A stretch of DNA of 64,000 nt from Aedes albopictus. Its lineage: Eukaryota > Arthropoda > Insecta > Diptera > Culicidae. The DNA is taken from positions 17,575,346 through 17,639,345 of the forward strand of contig NC_085137.1 in NCBI RefSeq assembly GCF_035046485.1, read 5' to 3'. Positions 44,601 to 56,600 of the stretch are shown one piece after another (position 1 is the first letter of the stretch; the number at the start of each line of letters is the position of its first letter). Made by a program: the position numbers and the translations under genes. The notes under the pieces were generated by a model. It searched no databases and had not been told where the DNA came from. It saw only the letters and a program-made list of their open reading frames with translations.

Positions 44601-47600
44601 TGGTTTTGCGATCGGTATAGATATCATCGACATCGGTCTTAGGGCAGTTGAGAAGGCTAATATTCCTTAAACATTAAATTGCATGCACTCTTATCAGAAT
44701 ACAGAACATTTTATGTGTTTTCATTTGCTTTGTACGAAAATTCTCTATTTTATTATTGATCACTCACTATACTTCCTACTTAAGACGTAAGAAAGCCGCC
44801 TTTATATTCAAAAAAAAAAAACAAAACGTGTCTCCGTTATTAATATTGAGAGCGGAGGGGCCTCGTGGATGCTCATTAGATTATTTTCGAAGTTATGAGG
44901 GCCTTCAAAACTTTGAGAAAAATTACCTGTGCCAATTTTCAAAATGTTTTGGTTCCCCATAATGTAAGAATAGGGGTACTCACTAAGGGGCTGTCCATAA
45001 ACCACGTGGTCATTTTTTTGGGACTTCTCAAACCCCCCCCCCCCCCCCGCGTGGTCATTTGTCCATACAAATTTTTTTATTCGTCCATACAAAATGCTCA
45101 TAGGCCGAACCCCCCCCCCCCCCCCCCTCATGACCACGTGGTTTATGGACAGCCCCTAAACAGACTAAATTGCTGCGTAAGCCATGATTTTCTGCTTATT
45201 TGAAATGTTTCATGATTTTCGAATGAAATAATTAAAGATTGCCTTGGTGATCAGTTTACGCTGTTAAGTGAATCCCCCTAATGAATTTATTTTCCAGTAA
45301 CAAGAAAATCTGTATATGTCCTCACAAATATTGAGTAATAATTTATGGTAATATTACATTTTTTGTACCTCCATACGTTGAAAACTATCCTTTATGTTAT
45401 GCTGGATCGACTGCGATCGGCCAAACCTCCATTTTACGTTTTTACCTAGATGGATTCAGTTCATTACCCAAATGGATTTGAAGATTGCAAAGAAGTATAA
45501 GAAGGGCGAGTGACTTGGAGATTTGAAGGAGGCCATGCGAGGTTTCAGAGGATTTTTTTGTGAGTTTCAGGACGGGAGGGGTGGGGTTGCCAGAAGCGTT
45601 ACGCCGGGGGGGGGGGGGGGGCTTCAGGGATATTTTCGGGGAGTTTCGAAGGGTCTCAGTTGCAATACATGGGATCCGATAGGGTTTTAAGGGGTTTTCG
45701 AGGGCATTTCAGAAAACTTCAGAGGATTTTTGGCGAGTTTCAGAGGCGTAACGCAGGTATTTTTGGGGGTTTCTGAGGATCTCAGGTGCGTTACATGAGA
45801 TCCGAGGGGGTTTTAAGGGGATTACGAAGTCATTAGGGGAACTACCCTGAACTCCACTTAATTCCCTTAAACCAACCTTATCCCTAATCTAAAACACTCC
45901 TACTGCTCTGAACACAAGCAGATTCCATTTAGGTAACGTTACCTAAATGGAGGGACCTAAATGGACTTTACCTAAATGAATTCGACCTAAATGGAGGTTT
46001 GAATGTATCCGAGATAGTTTCGGGTTTGCAGTCTTTTCTTATAGGAACAAACTATTTAATTTTGTCCGACGTTTCGACACTGGGTTTGGCGTCTTCTTCC
46101 AGTATTTTTTTCCCTGACGAGGACCCCGAAAGCGGCGTCAAAACGTTGGACAAAATTAAACGGTTTTTTTTTCAATAATACAAGACTGCGAAGCCGAAAC
46201 TACCACTATCCCCTATGATATTGGAAATCGCTCTTCCTGAATATGAAAAAAACGCCTACTTTGAGGCCCCAGGAATATCTTTACGTAGTCTCCCAAAAAA
46301 TATATCATAAAAATGTTCAGAAATGTTCTGTTGCCATTCCTTTAGATATTCTTTAAAAAATGTAATAAGAAATCCTTAGGGAATTCCATCAGAAATTTTA
46401 CGAGAGATTCCTCCAGAAATTTCATGAAAAATTCATTAAGAGAACCATTCACGGATTTCTTCAGAAAAACCTTAATTGATATCTCGAGAAAATTTTCCAG
46501 CTTTTTTTAACTTATGCGGACCTGGTGTGGTGGTTAGAATACTTGACTATCACGCCGAGGACCTGGGATCGAATCCCACTCCCGACATACTCACAAAATG
46601 TGGGTTTTTTCCTTCGGAAGGGAAGTAAAACGTGGGTCCCCAGATGAACTAGCCTAGGGTTAAAAATCTCGTTAATACAGACAAAAAAAAATCTACACAA
46701 GAAATCTCCACTGATTTTTTCTGAAATTTGTCCAGTGAATCTTTGAGAAAAAACTATCATGGAATTTTTGAGAAATATTACCAGGGATTCCTTCTGAGAT
46801 TTTTCTGAGAATTCCTTTGAATATTATTCCATAGAATAATTCATAAATTTCTCTGAAGTTCCCTCAAGATTCATCTAGAAAATAAGGACTAAAAAACTGA
46901 GAATAGTTTTATAAATCTTTTCATTGATACCTTTAAAAAAACCTCCAAGGGTTTCATTGAGAAACAATTTTATGCGGATCCCTTCAGAAATTTCTCCAGG
47001 TATTCTTTTAAAAAATCAGCCATGCATTGTTACAGAAATTCCAATCAGAGCTCCAAGAATTTCTTCAAAAATTTCTCCTGATTTTTTTTCATAAAATTCC
47101 TTCAGTGGGTTCTTTTAGAAAATCAAAAATTCTAATTTCTTTCAGATATTTTTCAAAAGCTTTGAAAGTGTGGCTCCGTGGTCGTGTGGCTAGGGTCACC
47201 AAGCTCTTAGTCGCATCGTGCTGAGGAGCGCGGGTTCGATTCCCGCCGCAGCTGTCAGGAAAAGTTTTCGGCTGTGCCACTGGGCGTTGCATGCTAGTCC
47301 GTTGTCTAGTGTCATGCTTCCTTCAAAGAGCGAAAAGCTCACTGGAAGCATTGAACGTGTCCGTGTCTTTCTTTTGTTTAGAGGGTTCATTCACAAATGT
47401 CATAACGCTAAAATTGGTCGTTTTCAACACCCACCCACCCCTTCGTAACACTGTTTATATGGGGAAAATTTTATTTTGTTCGAGCTGTAACACCATGAAG
47501 GACACCCACCCACCCCTTCCAGCGTTATGACATTTGTGAACAAGCCCAGATCATCTTGAAAAAGTTTTCTTTGTAAGTGTTCTCAGGATTTTTTTTAAGA

Positions 47601-50600
47601 ACAGATTTGTGAGAATCCCAAAATAGCCACTTATATGGCCGACTTTGGCACCTACTCTCGATTTTGAGCGCACAAAATCAAGGCACCTGATCATTTAATT
47701 TTAAGCTTATTACAAGTGACCAAGAACAGAATAATAAAATGCACTGTTGTTTGAAGCTTGCTCCTTGAAATTTGTTGTGCGCTTGAAGTTCTGATGCACT
47801 GTTCAAGCGGAATTTCAAGACGTTTATCCTTAAAGGTTATTCCTTAAGATTATCTAGGTTCATAACGAAATTTCGCGAAGTTTACTTTAGAATTTTTTTC
47901 CAGGGAATCCTTTAAAAATTTCTCGAGTGATTCCGTCAGAGAATCTTCTATGGATTTCTTCCAAAAGTGCATTGTATATATCTTTAGAAATGGGAATTCT
48001 AGGGAATTCCTTCATGAAATCATTCAAGAATTATTCTAGGGAATCTTTAAGAAATTTCTGCAGTTATTCTAACATGCCCGTAAGAATTTCTCAGAAATTC
48101 CACGAGAGATCCGTTTGAGAAATTTCCATTGGATTTCCTTTGGAATTTCTCCCGGGATTACCTTAGAAATTCTTCTAAAATGTCCTTTAGAAAATCCATC
48201 TGGAGGAATCTCAATTTTCACCAGGGTTTTTTTTTCATAATTTTCTCCAGGGATTCGGAAATTTTATATTCCTGTATTACTGGCTGGTTCATCACCGCAT
48301 TCAGATGTTGTTTCAAAGATTGTTTACGAAACTTTTTTGGCCAGTGATTTTTTTTTTTGTGTTTTTTTTTATTATTCCAGTAGTTTTTTTTTTCAGGAAT
48401 TCGTACAGATATTTTGTCACGAACTCCTCTAGAGATTTCCTCAGTAATTTATACAGAGATTCCAATAGAAATATCCGAAGGAATGTTTCGTACAATTAAA
48501 TCAGAGATTCACGCAGATAATCCAAAAGAATCTCCTCCAGGGATTCTTGAATTATTACAATCAGTGTTTCAAGCAGGAATCACTCCAGAGATTCCTACTG
48601 AAATTCATTAAGGAGTTCCAGTAGTATTCCTTCGAATATTTCCCCATATTTTTTCTGCATATCCTCCAAGGATTTCTATTGGATTTTTTCCACGGATTAA
48701 TAAATTGCTCCAAAAATATGTCCAAGAAATTTCTACAGCAATGGAGTTTTCTCAAGACATTTTTCCTGGATTCCACCAGGATTTTTTAAAAAGAAAATCC
48801 TCCTGGTACTGTATTGAAGGATACATTTTCTTGGAGTTTCACCAAGCGTTTCCCAAGAAGTTTCCCCTGGTGTTCGTTCTGGAATTGCGTCACAAATTCC
48901 TCCTGAGATTCTTTCAGGGATTTTCCTGGGATTCCTTCAAAAATACCTTCAGGGATTTTTATAGGAATTTGACTGAAATTTTCTTCAAATATTCCTCCAG
49001 AGAATGTTTTAGCCCTTCTTCAATTTTGTTTAATCTGTATTAACGAGATTTTTAGCCCTGGACTAGTTCCTCTCGGGACCCACGCTTTACTTCCTTTCCG
49101 AAGGAAGAACTCACATTTTGTGAGTTTGTCGGGAGTGGGATTCAATCCCAGGTCCTCGGCGTGATAGTCACGAGGTTTAACCATCACACCAGGTCTGCTC
49201 CACTTACCCTTCTTCAATGGATTTCTTTTGAAATTCGTTCGAGGATCTCCAGAAACTCTTTCAGTAGTCTAAGGATTTCTTAGGAGTTTCAGCAAGGTAT
49301 ATCTTCAAACGTTCTTCCATGTATTTTTTCATAAAATTTCCCTCTGATACCTTTCCTGTAGAAATTTCTCCAAGAATTTCTAGAGAAATTCCTTACTTTT
49401 AAAATGGATTCTGCGATTCCATCAGAATTGTCTTCATAGATTCCTTCAAAGATTCTTCAAGAAATCGCACAAAAAATGAATAATTATTCAGAAAAGAAGC
49501 CCTTCGCATTTTTTTGAAGAAATCCCTGGAAAAACTCCGACGATACCTATGGAAATACCTAGAAGAAATTTTTTGAAAAAAAAATCTGGAAGGGCAACTA
49601 GACTAACATTTCTGAAGCAATCTTTTATTGTATCTCTGGAGGAATTCGTAGGATAATCCCTAAGGGAATACCTGAAGGAATTCCCTGATATATCTTTTAG
49701 GCAATTCTTAAAAGATTTTCGTGAGAAACTTCTGAAGGAGTTCTGGAAATGATTCATAGGAAAAATTTCTGGAAAAAATGTGAAAAAACTTCTGAAGATT
49801 TTTTTGGAGTACTTTCCGAAGAAATCCCTGAAGAGATTTCCAACGGATGCCCTTGAGAAGCGAAGACGTACTGGTATATCATAATGTGCTGTCCATAAAC
49901 TACGTAGACTCAATTTTGGCAATTTCAGACCTCCCCCCTCCCCCCTCGTAGACTTTCGTCCATACAAAATTTTCGAAATTTGTAAGGACCGTAGACTTTG
50001 GCCAGACCCTCCCGTCCCCCCCTCAGAGTCTACGTAGTTTATGGACAGCCCCTAATAGGGGACGCTGAATTTTGGAAACCTTGAGCTTTGATTTTACACT
50101 GACAGCTCTGGTGAAAATGCTTGCACCATGAAATATTTCGGTAGAATTTTCCAAGAATAATTCTGGGGAATTTTAGGCTGTTTTTTAAAGACCTTCCCTA
50201 AAAGTATGGACGGAGTAAAAAATACTAGAATTTCAAAACCATCAATGACTAGTTCTTTTTGCTACAAGCTATTGATGAATTTAATTTTTCAGTATTCATA
50301 AAACGGGTATTTCCATTCCCACATTTTATATCAAAATGCATAAACAATTTTCCAATCATTCCATTCGGTCCATTCATTTTTCATCAATTCCTAGAAGTGT
50401 TTCTATTGTTGCAGGGCAGCATTAGAAGGAATTCAGGAGTACGAATTCCTAGCGGTTTAAGAAATTTCGGGGAGTTCAAAGGAGGTTGCAGGGACTTTCA
50501 GGAGAGTTTTAGAAATACTTCGGGGTTACAAGACGTTTCATTTCAGAGGATTTCAAAAATGTTTTAGTGGGCTTCAGTGAAATTTGAGGAAGATTTACAG

Positions 50601-53600
50601 GGACTTGAGAGGAGTTTTCCGATGGGTTTTAGTGGATTTAGCAGAGCAAGTCTACGGGGTCCTGAGGGTTATTTTTTTGTTATAAGTTCCAAGGCGTTAT
50701 AAGGCATTTTAATGGTCCCAGGAGATTTAAGGGAAATCTACAGGGGCCTCATGATGTTTTCCTTAGAGATTTCGAGGATTTTCAGTAGACTCCAAGGAGT
50801 TTGAGGGACATTAACGGGGGCTTCAGTGGGTTTTCTTAAGAGTTTCTGGGTAAGGGTCACACTCGATTATCGATTCAACGGATTCTGGAACTTTCCGAAT
50901 ATATGGGGAAGAATACTGTAAAATCTGAAATTTCGATTGATTGCTAGTCAAAGTTGGCTTACTAAAATGTCTTTAAGAGTATTTTAAAAGCCGGGCCCGT
51001 AGTGTAGTGGCTACACGTTCACTTCATAAGTGGATGGTCATGGGTTCGATCCCAGCCTGGCACTTGCAATTTTTCGTCAGTTGCTCTTCCCCCCGAGAGC
51101 GGCTGACACCTGACCCTCTTCTGAGCATATGCTCTAACGGACCCGGAAACTTGGATATCGGTTAACGGCAACACATCAACATCGTCGTGCTCATCATTCT
51201 ATCCATGGACAGGTTAGAAAGTGACAGCAGCGCAACAGCAACCAGTTCGATACAGTACAATTAGAATAGAATACTTTTAAACTTATTTCGACTGTATGGT
51301 TAATATTCGAAGAGATGGCTTTCCAGTCTTGTCAAAAATAAAAAAAATGCTATTTTATCTTCACGGTGAATATCATTTAGCATTTTTCAAATGTAGTGAA
51401 ATTTACCTTAAATATTCGAAAAATGGCGGTTTTCACGTGACTTTCTTGCAGAACTGGTCTAGCCGCACAAGTATTTCATATACCATATTCTTAGGTTCAG
51501 CTTCTAAAATGAGCTGTAGGTGGTTGAATTTAGATATGACGAAATGAAATTTTCAGCACTGTCCTCAAGTATTTGAGAGACAAAGAAATAAATACAGTGG
51601 AATTTAAGGACAAGGTATTTGGAGTACGTCGTGTAACTCGGTAACACGCGTGTCTTACAATAACTCCAGCGACACTACGCTAACGCTGTACTATAAGCGT
51701 GACTTGTTTGTTTCGCATGTACTATGTACACGATGCGACCGATCCCGGAACAATTAAAGCTCAAAGTTGAAATACACTGTGATCGCGTTAACCCTATAAA
51801 AATCTAACAATACGTGTCAGCATCCAGATTAATTTTTATTCTCATTATTGTTCCTTTTAAATAATGCAAACTCATTCTGCAGCTTTCTCACATCTACATT
51901 CATCGCAATAAAATATTCATAACAAATTGTGACGCGTGGGCATCAGACAGCTCGTGATTCATTTCCTGTGTCGCAAACTCATCGCTTAGCAATTCATGAT
52001 TCCGAAAACAAAACAAAACGCCACACAACCCGGCAATTGTTCAAGTCCTCTCACTCAATCTGTTCGCTCGATGGATCACAAAAGAATTTGTTTCAGTCCT
52101 TCTGATAGAACAACTCCGCTTCGCCCATCCCATCACCATTTGCAAGGGCTCGTCCATGAACTGATGGGCGATCGCAGTGCGGTGCGGTGTGGATTGACGT
52201 CTGATTCGTTCGCAGGCAGGAAAGGTACATACACTTTGTCGCGCAAGGTTCAATGTATCAACTGAAGGACTTGTTTGTAAATTAATTGCCACGGATGCAC
52301 GCCGGACGCAATGCCTTGCGCATAAATGCAGCTGATGGCTGCAGCAGCGGCAGCGGCGTTACGGTTCTTGCCGTTTGAAGAACCCTTCACCGCTGTTGCT
52401 TCAATCAACCGTTGAACGTAATGCTCATTGAGTTAGAATGGTACTTTGCAGTGCACGATCGATCATGGCATTTAGAGACATATAGGTACCTAGATCGTGA
52501 CTCCCCGGTTGGTTACATCTTATGGTCTCTAATTGATATCTTCAATGACTAATTTGCAGTTGAATCGCATTAACCACCCATCAGCAGCGGTGGTCATTGA
52601 ACTAGTTGTATTTGATTGCACGTTGCCACATATGCCATAAACATCATAATCCAAATTCCATCGACTAAATTAAATGCACCACCGAGGTATTAATCGGAAA
52701 CCGTGAACCCACATCGGAATGGCTTGATTACATCTCGAGCCGCAGTACTTACCATCGTCAAACACCGGGTCCAGCTTAATGCACTCGCTGCTCATTTCGT
52801 AGTACTTTTTCAACGCAGCCTTTATCACCTTGCTCACATCGGCTCCGTACTCGCCGACCGCGATCTCCATCACTGCAACGGAAAAAAGGAAGAAACATTT
52901 CAAATATCTCCGTTCGGCCTCCAAGCCCTTAACTACACCGGACACCTACTGAAGTCGGCCGGATTGTGGTAACTTGGACAATTATAGCCCAGATTGGACA
53001 AGAAGGGCAGCAGTTCTTTGACCGGGCCCTGGTAGAAGCAGTGCCCTTGGGTAACGGTGTACAGCTTGTCGAACATTTCGAACAGCAGCGCGCTTGGCGT
53101 GTGAACCGTGCAGATTATCGTCCTGCCGTCCTGCGCTAACCGTTTGAGCAGGGAAACACACTGCGTACAGGAGGAACTGTCCAGCCCGGTGGTCGGTTCG
53201 TCCAGGAACAGAATCGGTGGGTTGCTGATCATTTCCAGGGCGATCGCAAGGCGTTTCTTCTGGCCACCGGACAGGCCGTGGGTTGGAGTGTTACCTTTTT
53301 GTTCCAACCCTAGCATGAAAAGGATTTTCTCGATGAGCTTCTTCTTCTCTTCGGGACTTATGCTGAAGCCCAGTTTTAGGTGGGTGGCACAGCTCATGGC
53401 TTCGTTGACCGTTAGCCAGGGACGGAGAGCGTCGTGCTGCTGGATGTAGCAGGATAGCTTCCGGAAGCTTTGTGAGTTGTGGGATCGATTTTTGCCGTTC
53501 ACTTGGACCAGCCCGCTGACGCCGGAGGACCTATGGAAAGAGAGAGAAAATATTGGAGGTCAGAGAGGATCTACCAGCTTTAAAGGCACAAAATGGAAAC

Positions 53601-56600
53601 ACAGTCTCCATATTAGCTTAGAATAAGCTAACGTGTAAGGCTTGAGTGCCATTAGGGCTGATACATGCTGTTCAACGGATATTTTTTGTGTTCTATCGCT
53701 AATCAATAATTTCCTTGGATCGACTTTAGTGGGAGACAAACTATGACAGGCTACAAGATTTTTCTTTTGAATTACTAAGATCATGTTATTTAGGTTAGGG
53801 GGCAGATCACAATAACGGTCGGTTTGACTACCATACTGGTACTAACATGAAACCCCAAGTAAGATATGGATCGGAACAATATGCAGAGGTTTTACGAGCC
53901 TGGGTCGTTCCATTCAGTGCCTCAGGAAACTTTACCAGGAGTTCTGTATGGAATATCTCTACGAGTTTCGACGAGTCTTTTTTCTGTACCTCGCCAAGAA
54001 ACTTTAAGAGTTTAGTTGTAAGTTTTTCCAGCAGTTTTTTACGGAAATTCTTTCTGGCATTTCTCTAAAAGTTCAACCGGGAACTTTTCTAGGAATTCTA
54101 CCAATAATTTCTCCAAAAGTTGCCGAAGGTATTCTTCCAGGAATTTAAATGTGAATACCTCTGGAAATCCAACCAAGGGTTTCAGTAGGATTTGCACTAG
54201 GAATGTCTGGGGTGTTTGCCGGCAATGCGTCCGTAAGATTGTCAAGCATATATCCATGGTTTCATCCAGTGATTCCTTCAGTTGTTTCATTGGAAACCTC
54301 TCTGGGATTTATTCCAGGTGTTTCTACATGGACCTACGAAAATGTCTTTAGAAATTCTGTTAGAAATTTCTAGAGGTATATAATTAGATTTTTTTTTCAA
54401 AAATTTTTCCAACAAATCTATGCAGAAAATCCTCGAAGAGGATCCGGGACATCATTTTTCTCCGAACATACGAGAACACCACCAAGAGTTCCAGCGGAAA
54501 CTTTTACTCTGTGTTCCAGTGCAATTCTCAAAGTTAAAGTTCTTGGCGAAAATTCAAGAAAAAAAATCTCGGAGGAACTACCGCAGGAATTCCTGAAGGG
54601 AGGGACTTCTAAAGACATTCTGCTGCTTGCAATAAGTGCTGTCATGGTAAAATCGAAGCTGGTTACTTATGGTTTCCAAATTTCAGCGCCCCCTATACTG
54701 GTACGTACTCGCTCGTCAGGGGCGTTCATTGGAAACCCCTTCAAAGAAACTACTCCCGAAATTCCTTACAAAATTTCTCCAGAAATTTCTACAGAAATTC
54801 TTCCAGGTACTTTTCGTTGGAACTATTTCCTGAAATCCTCGAAAAGTTTCTCACGAATTTTTTTCAGAATTTTTTTTAATATGTTTTAAGAAATTCCTTC
54901 AGGTATGAATTGATACCACGAATGATACCGTCGTTAGGGGTGACATTGGGCCTAGAGGGTGACATTGGTCCATCGATCCCACGCATTCAATATAAGTCAG
55001 AGAATCCGACGGTGGATGCAAAGTATCTTAGAATTATGTATTCTAGTAGTTTATAACACAATATGCATTGCCGTAGTATTCTAAACGTACGGAATAATGG
55101 CCCAATGTCACCCCGCTTTGGCCCAATGACACCCCGCACGACGGTACCAGGAATTCCTCTAGAGATAACTTCAGAAAATGATTAAAATATTTAAGTCTAA
55201 AAGTGCTTCTGAAAAAAATCTCTTCAGGTATATTTGAAGGAGTCTGAGGAGATATTTCTGATTCCGTCTTTAGCAATTTAAAAAGAACCTTTGCAGGAAT
55301 TTCTAAAGCGACCCCTAAAAGAACTCTCTCGCAGGGTTTTTTTTAAAGGGGATTTTTATGAAAAAAAAAAAAAAACACCCATGAAAGAAGTTTTTAAGGA
55401 ATCTATTGCGAAAACTCCTGAAATACCAAAAGTCCGTGGAAATACTTTGAGTTCGTGGAGATATTTCTAGAAAGCCACTGACGAAATTTTGAAATGAGTA
55501 GATGTAGGAATTACTTAAAGAATCCCTTAAGGAATTGTTGACGAACTCTACAGTCTTATTCCTTTTGAAAACGTGTTTTTGAATGAATCCCAGGAAAATC
55601 TTGAAGGATGAATTTTCCAATAGGAATTCTAGGAGGAATCCCAGCAAAAACTTCTTGAGAAATTCTTGGTGCCGGGGCCCGTAGCGTAGTGGCTACACGT
55701 TCAGTTCATAAGTGGATGGTCATGAGTTCGATCCCAGCCCGGCACTTGCAATTTTTCGTCAGTTGCTCTTCCCCCAGAGAGCGACTGACACCTGATCCTC
55801 TTCTGAGCATATGCTTCAACGGACCCGGAAACTTGGATATCGGCTAACGGCAACTCATAATGGACCCCCAATCGGACTGGAGAAGGAACAAGAGCCACAC
55901 ATCAACATCCTCGTGCTCATCATTCTACCCATGGACAGGGTAGAAAGTGACAGCAGCACATCGGCAACCATTTCGATATTGTACAATTAGAATAGAATAC
56001 ATTTAGGCACTGTACAAAGTGTTAGTGCAGCCACCAATTGGAATCGCTCACGCAGTGCCCTAGTGGACAAAAGAGCTGTAAATTAGAGAAAGAAAGAAAG
56101 AAAGAAAGAAAGAAATTTTGTTAAGAAACTTTAGAAGAATTTCTTCAATAGAATATCAGGGGGATTTCCTTTAAAAAACCTGGCGAATTTTTGAAGCAAT
56201 TTCTTGAAGATTCTCTGGAAGATTTTTTTTTAAAATACTTGAAAAATGTTATTAATAATTTTCTGATGAAATTTTTGAAGATATGCATAATGCAATGTTG
56301 GAAGTAATTCAAAGGAATCTCTGCAGAAATGCCTAAAGGAATCCATGCAAGAATATCTAAAGGAAACTTTGGTGATTTTTCATTAATCCCATGAAGATTA
56401 TCTTAAGAACCTCTGAAAGAGTTTTTTAAGGAAACTTTGGAAGGGCAAAAGGTTATTGCAACCATAACAAATTGCATATGCCCGTTACCCATAAATAATT
56501 GAAAACGTTCCATACATTATAAAAAATGTACCGGTAAAACATAAAATTTTCTCAGTGAAATTTTGCACCAATAAATTATGCTAAAATGCTCCATTATAAA

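Noticed and set aside
50990..51062. Possible tRNA-Met gene
   Set aside because: It folds, but the sequence continues into a body shared with copies at 55,671 and 8,576. It is a SINE head.
52041..52292. 83- and 89-residue overlapping frames left of ABCG exon at 52,753
   Set aside because: No domain, no splice context, and they overlap on opposite strands.
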